This document shows positions 1-5,629 of a stretch of DNA of 15,001 nucleotides, in pieces. Source of the DNA: an uncultured Eubacteriales bacterium (lineage in GTDB: Bacteria; Bacillota; Clostridia; Oscillospirales; Acutalibacteraceae); NCBI GenBank assembly GCA_900319655.1, contig ONPH01000016.1, forward strand, positions 1 through 15,001, read 5' to 3'. The notes beneath the pieces were generated by a model. That model searched no databases. It had not been told where the DNA came from and saw only the letters and a list, made by a program, of their open reading frames with translations. How positions within the stretch are numbered: the first letter of the stretch is position 1; every line of letters begins with the position of its first letter. The translations under genes and the position numbers were made by a program.

Positions 1-824
1 TAAATGTCCTTAAGGTCAAGAGTTACCTTGGGATCGAGCAGGTCCATGTTAGCCTCCCAAAGGCTGTCGATGGTTCCTACGTCCTTCCAGTAGCCCTCAA
101 ACGGATAGGCGAACATCCTCTCGCCTGCGTTCAGCATAGCCGGAAGCACATCCTTGCCGAAGTCGTGGCTTGAAGTTTCAAGCTCTGCGTCCTCGGTAAG
201 GTACTTTCTGAGCTCCTTCCAGCTGAAAATGTAAATACCCATAGAAGCGTTAGTGCTCTTGGGATGCTCGGGTTTTTCATCAAACTCATAGATTTCGCCG
301 TCCTCATAGGTGTTGAGGATGCCGAAGCGCGAAGCCTCCTCCATCGGCACGTCGATAACCGCGATGGTGCAGGCAGCGTTCTTTTCCTTATGATACTCAA
401 GCATTTTGTTGTAGTCCATCTTGTAGATGTGATCACCCGAGAGGATTACAACATAGTCGGGATCATAGCGCTCAATGTAGTTGATGTTCTGATAGATAGC
501 GTTAGCAGTACCCGAATACCAGTCTGCGCCCTGAATTGCCTGATAAGGGCTGAGGCAGTTAACGCCCGAGTGCATTCCGTCCAGATCCCAAGGCTGGCCG
601 TTACCAATGTACTCGTTAAGGATAAGCGGCTGGTACTGGGTAAGGATACCAACAGCTTCAATGCCCGAATTTACGCAGTTTGAAAGCGGAAAGTCGATAA
701 TACGGTACTTTCCTCCAAACGGAACAGCGGGCTTGGCAAGCTTCTTGGTCAGCACGCCCAGGCGCGAGCCTTGACCGCCGGCAAGCAGCATTGCGACTAC
801 TTCCTGTTTTGGGAACATTTGCAT
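1..824 (-). CDS. glgC: Glucose-1-phosphate adenylyltransferase (ADP-glucose pyrophosphorylase), N-terminal part, cut by the window edge
   Basis: The enzyme makes ADP-glucose from glucose-1-phosphate and ATP, the committed step of bacterial glycogen synthesis in the cytoplasm. The reverse-strand frame is open from the ATG at 824 to the left edge, giving 274 codons of an expected 380-400. Visible motifs are the nucleotide-binding [10 protein letters not shown] near residue 12, [42 protein letters not shown], the EKP substrate motif, [15 protein letters not shown] and GYWKDVGT. All are as expected for an active Firmicute GlgC. The start is chosen because GGAGG (832-836) lies 7 nt upstream; a second ATG two codons later is possible. 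The gene sits 62 nt downstream of the GlgB-like gene with no visible terminator or promoter between them, so the two are probably cotranscribed. By family habit glgD and glgA may follow beyond the edge (inference). The missing part is the C-terminal beta-helix. Confidence 0.95.
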   Translation of the reverse strand, partial: MQMFPKQEVVAMLLAGGQGSRLGVLTKKLAKPAVPFGGKYRIIDFPLSNCVNSGIEAVGILTQYQPLILNEYIGNGQPWDLDGMHSGVNCLSPYQAIQGADWYSGTANAIYQNINYIERYDPDYVVILSGDHIYKMDYNKMLEYHKEKNAACTIAVIDVPMEEASRFGILNTYEDGEIYEFDEKPEHPKSTNASMGIYIFSWKELRKYLTEDAELETSSHDFGKDVLPAMLNAGERMFAYPFEGYWKDVGTIDSLWEANMDLLDPKVTLDLKDI

Positions 825-886
825 GCAAATACCTCCAATATTATAAATTTTTATTCTTTCTGTATTTATTCAGTGCCTTGTTGACC

Positions 887-2779
887 TTAAACCTGCCTGC
901 ATTTGAGGTAGATTACGCCCATTGGCGGCAAGGTCAGCGAAAGCCCCTGATTGCAGCCGTGAATTTTCATAAGAACAGGCTCAATACCCGTTCCGTTGCC
1001 AACTCCCGAACCGCCGAAATCGACGTCGTCGGAGTTGAAAACCTCGTCGTAAATGCCGAACCTCGGCACGCCGATAAAGTACTTTTCGTGCTTGACCGGT
1101 CTGAAATTGCACACCGCGATAATCTCGTTTCCGCTTTCGTCGGTGCGCTTAAACGCGATTACGCTGTTGGTGTAGTCGTCGTGGTGAATCCAGTCGAAGC
1201 CCTTCCAGATTGCGTCGCGCTCATAGAACGGCTTGTTGTCGACGTAGAATTTGTTGAGCGTTTTGAAGAACACCTGTAACTGGGCGTGGTTTTTGCTGTC
1301 GAGGAACTCCCAGTCGACAATTCCGTCAACATCCCACTCGTCGAGCTGACCGATTTCGGTGCCCATAAAGGTGAGCTTCTTGCCCGGGTGGGCGTACATA
1401 TAGGTGATAAACGCCCTCAGCCCTGCAAGGCGGTCGCCGTCGTTGCCGGGCATTTTGCTTAAAATCGAGCCCTTGCCGGGAGAAACCTCGTCGTGAGATA
1501 CCGGCAATACAAAGTGCTCGGAAAAAGCGTAGAAAAAGCTGAACGTGAGATTATCGTGATTGAACGGTCTCCACTGCGGATCGAGCGTCATATAGTTGAG
1601 CATATCGTTCATCCAGCCGCGGTTCCACTTGTAGTCAAAGCCGAGACCGCCGTCGACAATTTTATGCGTCAGCTTAGGCCACGAGGTGGTCTCCTCCGCG
1701 AACATCAAAGCGCCCTCACAGAACATATGAACCGCGGTGTTTAATCGCTTCACAAAGTCGATTGCCTCTAAGTTTTCCTTGCCGCCGAACTTGTTTGGCG
1801 ACCACTCGCCCTTTTCCTTGCCGTAGTCGAGGTAGAGCATTGAGGACAACGCGCCGACGCGCAGACCGTCAATGTGGTAGGTCTTAATCCAAAATACCGC
1901 GCATGATACCAAAAAGCTGAGCACCTCGGGCTTGTTAAAGTCGAAAAGGCAGGTGTCCCACGACGGGCGTTCACCGAGCTTGGGATCCTCGCTCTCAAAG
2001 AGCGGAGTGCCGTCAAAGCGCTCCAGCGCGAAGCTGTCCTTGGGGAAGTTTGAGGGAACCCAGTCCATAATTACGCCGATATTCTCCTGATGGAGCCTGT
2101 CAATCAGGTACATCAAGTCCTCGGGAGTGCCGTAGCGCGAGGTCGCGGCGTAGTAGCCGGTCGTCTGAAAGCCCCAGCTCAAATCGTAGGGGTGCTCCAT
2201 TAGCGGCATAAACTGAACGTGGGTGTAGTGCATTTCTTTCAGGTAGGCTGTGAGCTCATCCGCGAGCTGGCGGTAGGTGTAAAAGCTGCCGTCCTCGTTG
2301 CGCTTCCACGAGCCTGCGTGAACCTCATAAATGTTCATCGGGGCTTTGAGCGAGTCGGTAGTCCGCCTGTGCTCAAGCCACGCGCCGTCCTGCCATTCGT
2401 AGCCCGAAATGTCGTGAACGACAGACGCATTGTCGGGAAGCTTTTCCGCGTAAAAAGCGAAGGGATCGGACTTCATAATCTTTTCAAACCAAGGCGTTTC
2501 GATGCAGAACTTGTAGGACTCGCCCAAAAGCTCGCCCTCGATAAAGAGCTCCCAAACACCGTCGCCGGTTTTGCTCATATAGTCAGTGCCCTTGTTCCAG
2601 TTGTTAAAGCTGCCGACCACCGCAACACTCTGCGCGTTGGGCGCCCAAACCCTGAAAACAACGCCGTTTTTGCCGTCGCGGTTCTCAGTATGCGCTCCGA
2701 AATATTCATAAGCCGTAGCCGCGTCGCCGTCAAAGAAGCGTGCGGTCAGGCTGCGTTCATCATTGAAGCTGTAATTCAT
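887..2779 (-). CDS. glgB: GlgB-type 1,4-alpha-glucan branching enzyme homologue with substituted catalytic residues (probable pseudoenzyme)
   Basis: By family this GH13 protein would cut alpha-1,4 glucan and re-attach the piece as an alpha-1,6 branch during glycogen synthesis. It has 630 residues, normal for GlgB. It has a CBM48 domain at about 35-125 (VFRVWAPNAQSVAVVGSFNNW), the GH13 barrel at about 145-500 and a C-terminal beta domain. Many family blocks are near perfect: WGFQTTGYYAATSRYGT, DWVP, GEWSPN, GGKENLEAI and the LPVSHDEV block. Aligned by eye to E. coli GlgB, Asp335, Arg403, Glu458, His525 and Asp526 are kept as D239, R307, E362, H429 and D430. The nucleophile Asp405 is Gly309 (HIDGLRVGALSS; codon GGC at 1853-1855), His340 is Asn244 (VPSNFP) and Tyr300 is Phe204. 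GH13 enzymes need the nucleophile Asp, so branching activity is doubtful. The frame is intact, which argues for selection on another role. The start has GGAG 8 nt upstream. Naming it a glgB homologue is safe; activity is not. Confidence 0.9.
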   Translation of the reverse strand: MNYSFNDERSLTARFFDGDAATAYEYFGAHTENRDGKNGVVFRVWAPNAQSVAVVGSFNNWNKGTDYMSKTGDGVWELFIEGELLGESYKFCIETPWFEKIMKSDPFAFYAEKLPDNASVVHDISGYEWQDGAWLEHRRTTDSLKAPMNIYEVHAGSWKRNEDGSFYTYRQLADELTAYLKEMHYTHVQFMPLMEHPYDLSWGFQTTGYYAATSRYGTPEDLMYLIDRLHQENIGVIMDWVPSNFPKDSFALERFDGTPLFESEDPKLGERPSWDTCLFDFNKPEVLSFLVSCAVFWIKTYHIDGLRVGALSSMLYLDYGKEKGEWSPNKFGGKENLEAIDFVKRLNTAVHMFCEGALMFAEETTSWPKLTHKIVDGGLGFDYKWNRGWMNDMLNYMTLDPQWRPFNHDNLTFSFFYAFSEHFVLPVSHDEVSPGKGSILSKMPGNDGDRLAGLRAFITYMYAHPGKKLTFMGTEIGQLDEWDVDGIVDWEFLDSKNHAQLQVFFKTLNKFYVDNKPFYERDAIWKGFDWIHHDDYTNSVIAFKRTDESGNEIIAVCNFRPVKHEKYFIGVPRFGIYDEVFNSDDVDFGGSGVGNGTGIEPVLMKIHGCNQGLSLTLPPMGVIYLKCRQV

Positions 2780-2838
2780 AAATCCAACTCCTATAGTAAA
2801 AATTGAATTTTACAAACAAATACATATATCTAATATAT

Positions 2839-2867
2839 ATCATACCAAATAATTATGGTAATTTCAA
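2839..2867 (-). promoter_or_regulatory. Sigma-A promoter for glgB-glgC
   Basis: On the minus strand a -35 TTGAAA (2862-2867) and a -10 TATGAT (2839-2844) are separated by exactly 17 nt of AT-rich DNA. Transcription would start near 2832, giving a leader of about 50 nt before the glgB ATG at 2779. No operator-like palindrome is obvious in the leader. Confidence 0.75.
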
Positions 2868-2921
2868 GCAAATTCAAAAATTTTCAAACTAATTTTTAGT
2901 GTATTTTTTTAAAAAATAACC

Positions 2922-2962
2922 AAAAAAACAAGGCTATTATTACGTTAAGGAATAATAACCCT
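2922..2962 (-). terminator. AT-rich intrinsic terminator upstream of the glgB promoter
   Basis: Read on the minus strand, AGGGTTATTATT (2951-2962) pairs with AATAATAGCCTT (2930-2941) as a 12-bp stem that includes two G-U wobbles, with a 9-nt loop. Seven T follow almost at once (2922-2928). It would stop leftward transcription arriving from the exported-protein operon before it reaches the glgB promoter. Confidence 0.6.
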
Positions 2963-2972
2963 GTGAACTCGC

Positions 2973-2999
2973 GTTATTTCGGCGAAATAACCGTTTTTT
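2973..2999 (+). terminator. Hairpin followed by T6, terminator-like on the plus strand
   Basis: GTTATTTCGGCGAAATAAC (2973-2991) is a perfect 8-bp stem with a 3-nt loop, followed by CG and six T (2994-2999). It has intrinsic-terminator form on the plus strand, but no plus-strand gene lies upstream. It may be a relic or part of the repeat-rich spacer. Confidence 0.35.
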
Positions 3000-3076
3000 C
3001 GACAGGAAAAAGCGGATTTAAATTGATAATAATTGTAGGGGCGAGCATCGCTCGCCCGCGGGCGGACACACGGGTG

Positions 3077-3156
3077 ATTCCCCTGTTAGGGGAAATGTCA
3101 CGAGTTGACAAAAGGTAATTCCCTTTTTAAGGGAAATGTCGCGTAGCGACAAAAGG
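3077..3156. repeat. Two tandem double-hairpin units with compensatory changes
   Basis: Each 39-nt unit has two perfect inverted repeats. The first is TTCCCCTGTTAGGGGAA in unit 1 and TTCCCTTTTTAAGGGAA in unit 2, each 7 bp with a 3-nt loop. The second is TGTCACGAGTTGACA in unit 1 and TGTCGCGTAGCGACA in unit 2. Between units the C-G pair of the first stem becomes T-A, and the A-T pair of the second becomes G-C. Pairing is kept although the sequence differs. Both units end in AAAAGG. Confidence 0.75.
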
Positions 3157-3157
3157 A

Positions 3158-3191
3158 TTGCCGACGTGCTAAGGTTGCCGTTGTGCTAAGA
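3158..3191. repeat. Tandem 17-nt direct repeat inside the element
   Basis: TTGCCGACGTGCTAAGG (3158-3174) is followed directly by TTGCCGTTGTGCTAAGA (3175-3191), with 14 of 17 positions identical. It lies just inside the right terminal repeat of the MITE-like element. Confidence 0.65.
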
Positions 3192-3236
3192 ACGCCCCTA
3201 CGGTGTTAATAAAACGTTTCCGATAAGTTAATTAAG

Positions 3237-3271
3237 CTCTAAACTCTTAACTCTTAACTCTAAACTCTAAA
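3237..3271. repeat. Heptamer array, five copies of CTCT(A/T)AA
   Basis: Five head-to-tail 7-mers occur in the order CTCTAAA, CTCTTAA, CTCTTAA, CTCTAAA, CTCTAAA, differing only at the fifth base. The array abuts the terminator of the exported-protein gene. It is non-coding, with no known function that I can assign. Confidence 0.7.
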
Positions 3272-3297
3272 AAAGGCGGTCACTGACCGCCTTTTTT
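3269..3297. terminator. Bidirectional intrinsic terminator after the exported-protein gene
   Basis: GGCGGTCACTGACCGCC (3275-3291) is a 7-bp GC-rich stem (8 bp with a one-base loop). Six A precede it and six T follow, so it is terminator-shaped on both strands. The leftward gene ends at 3302, five bases away, so its working orientation is minus. Confidence 0.85.
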
Positions 3298-3301
3298 GTT
3301 C

Positions 3302-4183
3302 TTATCTGTATCTTCTTCCGCCGCTGTGACGTGACGATGAGCTTCTCTTTTCTGCCTGCTTGGGCGCGGACTTTTTGTAGCCTGAGCCGCCTGAGCCGTA
3401 GCCGTCGTTGTAGTCGTCGTTTGAGCGGTACTGATTTGCGGATTTGCCGGGTGTTGAGCGGCTGATGTTGCCTGCCTTAATCTTTCTGCGCTTGATAATA
3501 TTTGAAATTATCAGGTAGCCGAAGCCGACTACGCTGAGCGTAATGCAGGCGATACCCGCGATGATAATCCAGTGGCCGTTATCGGTCTTGCTGGTGTTTT
3601 TCTGAATGAACGCGAAGTCGTCCGCTCCGCCGCTGCTGTCGGTTTGGCCGCTGTTTTTGAGCAGCTTTGCGATATCTCCCCAGTCGTTTTTGGAGAGCTC
3701 CTTAACGTCGATTTTTTTATCGGTATCGTAAAGAGCCGCCGGAGGAGCTGTGCTGACGGGAGGCTGGTAGCTCTGACCGCCGCCGACATAAACATCGCTC
3801 TGGTTAGAGTAGCTGTTGCCGTCGCTGTCGTAGTAAACGTTGCTTCCGCTGTTTCCGTCGTTGTAGCTGCTCTCATACGAGGTCTGGTTGTCATATCCGC
3901 CGCCCTGACCGCCGTCGTCGTATGACGAAGCAGGGTCTTGCTCGGGAATATACGGAACGTCGGATGACTGCGACTCGCCGCCGCCCTGACCGGGATCCGG
4001 CTCGGGAACATAGGGAACATCGCTCTGGTCGCCGCCGCCCTGTGAACCCTGACTTTCGCTGCCCTGACCGGGGTCGGCAGGCTGTGCGCCCGACTCGTTG
4101 TCAGCGTAAACGCTGAACATACAAACGCTTAGGCACATGAGCACTGAGCAAATTACCGCGATAATCTTTGAATATTTTTTCAT
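3302..4183 (-). CDS. Exported low-complexity protein with one C-terminal membrane span, unknown function
   Basis: I do not recognise this 293-residue protein. Residues 1-27 look like a signal peptide (KK, a hydrophobic core, cut after SVYA). Residues 28-150 are a low-complexity stretch rich in G, S, Q, D, Y and P. It includes the repeated phrase SDVPYVPEPDP / SDVPYIPEQDP at 54-64 and 74-84 on a 20-residue period. A short ordered patch (about 151-180, KKIDVKELSKNDWGDIAKLL) leads to a membrane helix at about 205-230, stopped by KRRK. A basic, Ser/Gly/Tyr-rich cytoplasmic tail of about 60 residues ends the protein. The topology suggests a cell-surface or wall-spanning protein with an intracellular tail. 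The start has AGAGGTGA about 7 nt upstream. It lies 67 nt after the foldase lipoprotein gene with no terminator between, so it is probably in the same transcript. A terminator follows its stop. Confidence 0.8.
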   Translation of the reverse strand: MKKYSKIIAVICSVLMCLSVCMFSVYADNESGAQPADPGQGSESQGSQGGGDQSDVPYVPEPDPGQGGGESQSSDVPYIPEQDPASSYDDGGQGGGYDNQTSYESSYNDGNSGSNVYYDSDGNSYSNQSDVYVGGGQSYQPPVSTAPPAALYDTDKKIDVKELSKNDWGDIAKLLKNSGQTDSSGGADDFAFIQKNTSKTDNGHWIIIAGIACITLSVVGFGYLIISNIIKRRKIKAGNISRSTPGKSANQYRSNDDYNDGYGSGGSGYKKSAPKQAEKRSSSSRHSGGRRYR

Positions 4184-4250
4184 ACAAAATCACCTCTTAG
4201 CAAATGGCTTTGTTTTGAGTTTTGTATTGTTCTTCCCTGAAAATTTACTA

Positions 4251-5510
4251 TTATTCCGCCTTGCTCTCTGCCGAGCTTTCCGAATTGCTGCTCTCTGCCG
4301 CCGAGCTTTCCGAATTACTGCTCTCTGCCGCTGAGCTGTCGGAATCGCTGCTGCCTGCGTCAGCCGCTGTGGTGGGCTGTACCGCTACAAAGAACATCTT
4401 GGGATCGTACTTGTCAACCGCGGGGCTCTTCTCGTATTCGAGCTTTTCAACAAGCTGCTTGATATAAGCGTCAAAGTCGTCGGTCTTCATCTTGCTGAGA
4501 ACGCTCGCGCGGTTGTCCGCAACCTGCTTTGCCGAGTCAGCCTTGATGTCCTTCTTATATACAACGTAAAGCGTTGCTGTTGTGTCCTGTCCGACGGTCA
4601 CGAGCGAAGCCTTGCCTACTGCGAGCTTATCGTAAGCAGCCTTTACCTCGTCGCCTGCGGAGAAATCGTCCTTGTGCTCAACGTTGTCCTTTGAGGGATT
4701 TTCGGTAACGTTGTTAGCCTTCATATACTCCTCGACAACATCAGCGTAAGCCTTGCCGTCGTTGATCGAGTTAACGTAGCCTGTGAGCTCGTCGGTGATC
4801 TTCTTCTTTTCATCATCGGAGAGGGCTGTGCTTGAAGCCTGTCCGGTGGTGGTGTCGGTCGAGTCCGACTTATAGAGGGGTACGGAGAAGTATGAATAGT
4901 CAACGTAGTTGTCCTCAACAAACTTTGTAAGCTCGCTGTCGGAAACAGCCTGTGTGCCGCCCTCGGCATAGAGAGCCGCGAAGAGAGTGCTGTAATTTAC
5001 CGAATAGTTGGCGGTAGCGTAAGCAAAGCTGTCGTATGATACGCCGTACTTTTCAAGCTCGTTCTTCATCGGAGAAATCTGACCGTACTGAGCGTAGGGA
5101 CCTACCTCCCAGTAATTCTTTGACTTCTCTCTTGAAGAATCAAGCTGAGCCGAGTCGGGAGTAGCGCTTAAGTTTTTGAGCTCGTTTTCAACAGCGAGGT
5201 ACTTAAGGCAGTTTTCCTCAGCCTCTTTCTTGATAAGGTCGCGCGCAACGCCCTTTTCGCCGTCACGAATTTCAATTTCCATATCAAGCCAGCTGTCCTT
5301 GGTGCTGTCGTAATCCTCAAGCTCCTTGGCTTTAGTCTCAGCCTCGCCGTAAGCAGCTCTGAGAGCGTAGATGTAAACGCCGATAGGAAGCTGTTTTTCA
5401 CTTGTTTTGTAAGACCACTCGGGGCTGAAACTGCATCCTGCGGCAAAAATCGCGCTGAAGAGCATTACAACAGCCAAAAGCAGTGACCCTGTTTTGATTG
5501 CGGATCTCAT
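4251..5510 (-). CDS. PrsA/SurA-like peptidylprolyl isomerase (foldase) lipoprotein
   Basis: This is a 419-residue predicted lipoprotein. A charged start and hydrophobic core end in the lipobox-like FAAGC, with Cys26 as the lipidation site, so it should sit on the outer face of the membrane. The middle resembles SurA/PrsA foldases: a helical N-terminal segment (about 60-190), then SELTKFVEDNYVDYSYFSVPL and a parvulin-like part ending in KLAVGKASLVTVG and TLYVVYKKD (about 195-330). Similarity is weak and I see no clear catalytic parvulin residues, so a chaperone without isomerase activity is possible. The C-terminal 30-odd residues are only Ser, Ala, Glu, Asn, Asp and Lys, built from a repeated SSNSESSAAE unit. 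Foldase genes downstream of mfd are a familiar arrangement in Clostridia, from memory. Its own promoter lies in the gap after mfd. AAAGGATGG precedes the start, at slightly long spacing. Confidence 0.75.
   Translation of the reverse strand: MRSAIKTGSLLLAVVMLFSAIFAAGCSFSPEWSYKTSEKQLPIGVYIYALRAAYGEAETKAKELEDYDSTKDSWLDMEIEIRDGEKGVARDLIKKEAEENCLKYLAVENELKNLSATPDSAQLDSSREKSKNYWEVGPYAQYGQISPMKNELEKYGVSYDSFAYATANYSVNYSTLFAALYAEGGTQAVSDSELTKFVEDNYVDYSYFSVPLYKSDSTDTTTGQASSTALSDDEKKKITDELTGYVNSINDGKAYADVVEEYMKANNVTENPSKDNVEHKDDFSAGDEVKAAYDKLAVGKASLVTVGQDTTATLYVVYKKDIKADSAKQVADNRASVLSKMKTDDFDAYIKQLVEKLEYEKSPAVDKYDPKMFFVAVQPTTAADAGSSDSDSSAAESSNSESSAAESSNSESSAESKAE
4264..4350. repeat. 30-nt in-frame tandem repeat encoding the Ser/Glu tail of the lipoprotein
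   Basis: Three adjoining units start at 4264 (27 nt, one codon short), 4291 (30 nt) and 4321 (30 nt). Each begins CTCTCTGCCG on the plus strand. The first two are near identical at DNA level and the third is more diverged. They encode the SSNSESSAAE-type repeats at the C terminus. Confidence 0.75.
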
Positions 5511-5568
5511 ATTTTTATACCATCCTTTAAGCCTAAATTCCCATTATCATATGGGTGCATACAATATG

Positions 5569-5597
5569 ATTATACACAATTTTTTCGGCGATGTCTA
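5569..5597 (-). promoter_or_regulatory. Sigma-A promoter for the foldase lipoprotein and exported-protein genes
   Basis: In the 119-bp gap after mfd, the minus strand carries TAGACA (5592-5597), a 17-nt spacer and a perfect TATAAT (5569-5574). Transcription would start near 5562, about 50 nt before the ATG at 5510. There is no hairpin terminator after the mfd stop, so read-through from mfd is also possible. Confidence 0.75.
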
Positions 5598-5629
5598 CAT
5601 TTTATTAAAAATTTATCAAAAATCACCAA

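Larger units (their letters stand above)
3035..3201. repeat. MITE-like palindromic repeat element with 9-bp terminal inverted repeats
   Basis: The 167-bp segment is bounded by GTAGGGGCG (3035-3043) and its exact complement CGCCCCTAC (3193-3201). Inside are a hairpin of 8-bp stem and 3-nt loop (3039-3057), two 39-nt units 41 nt apart (3077-3115 and 3118-3156), and two 17-nt units (3158-3174 and 3175-3191). There is no open reading frame and no clear target-site duplication. GTAGGGGCG-type palindromic dispersed repeats are, from memory, common between genes in Ruminococcus-like and some other genomes. Assigning this one to a mobile family is inference. Confidence 0.6.

Noticed and set aside
831..890. 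A short open stretch in the next frame after the GlgB stop (reading [16 protein letters not shown] to a stop) that might be an out-of-frame GlgB tail
   Set aside because: The in-frame C terminus (GVIYLKCRQV) already matches a normal GlgB ending and length, so no frameshift is needed.
2219..2806. Plus-strand 195-codon open frame opposite the GlgB gene
   Set aside because: It is antisense to strong GlgB motifs and crosses the glgB start and leader without a ribosome site.
3035..3291. CRISPR array
   Set aside because: The repeats are contiguous, differ in sequence and have no unique spacers; there are no cas genes.
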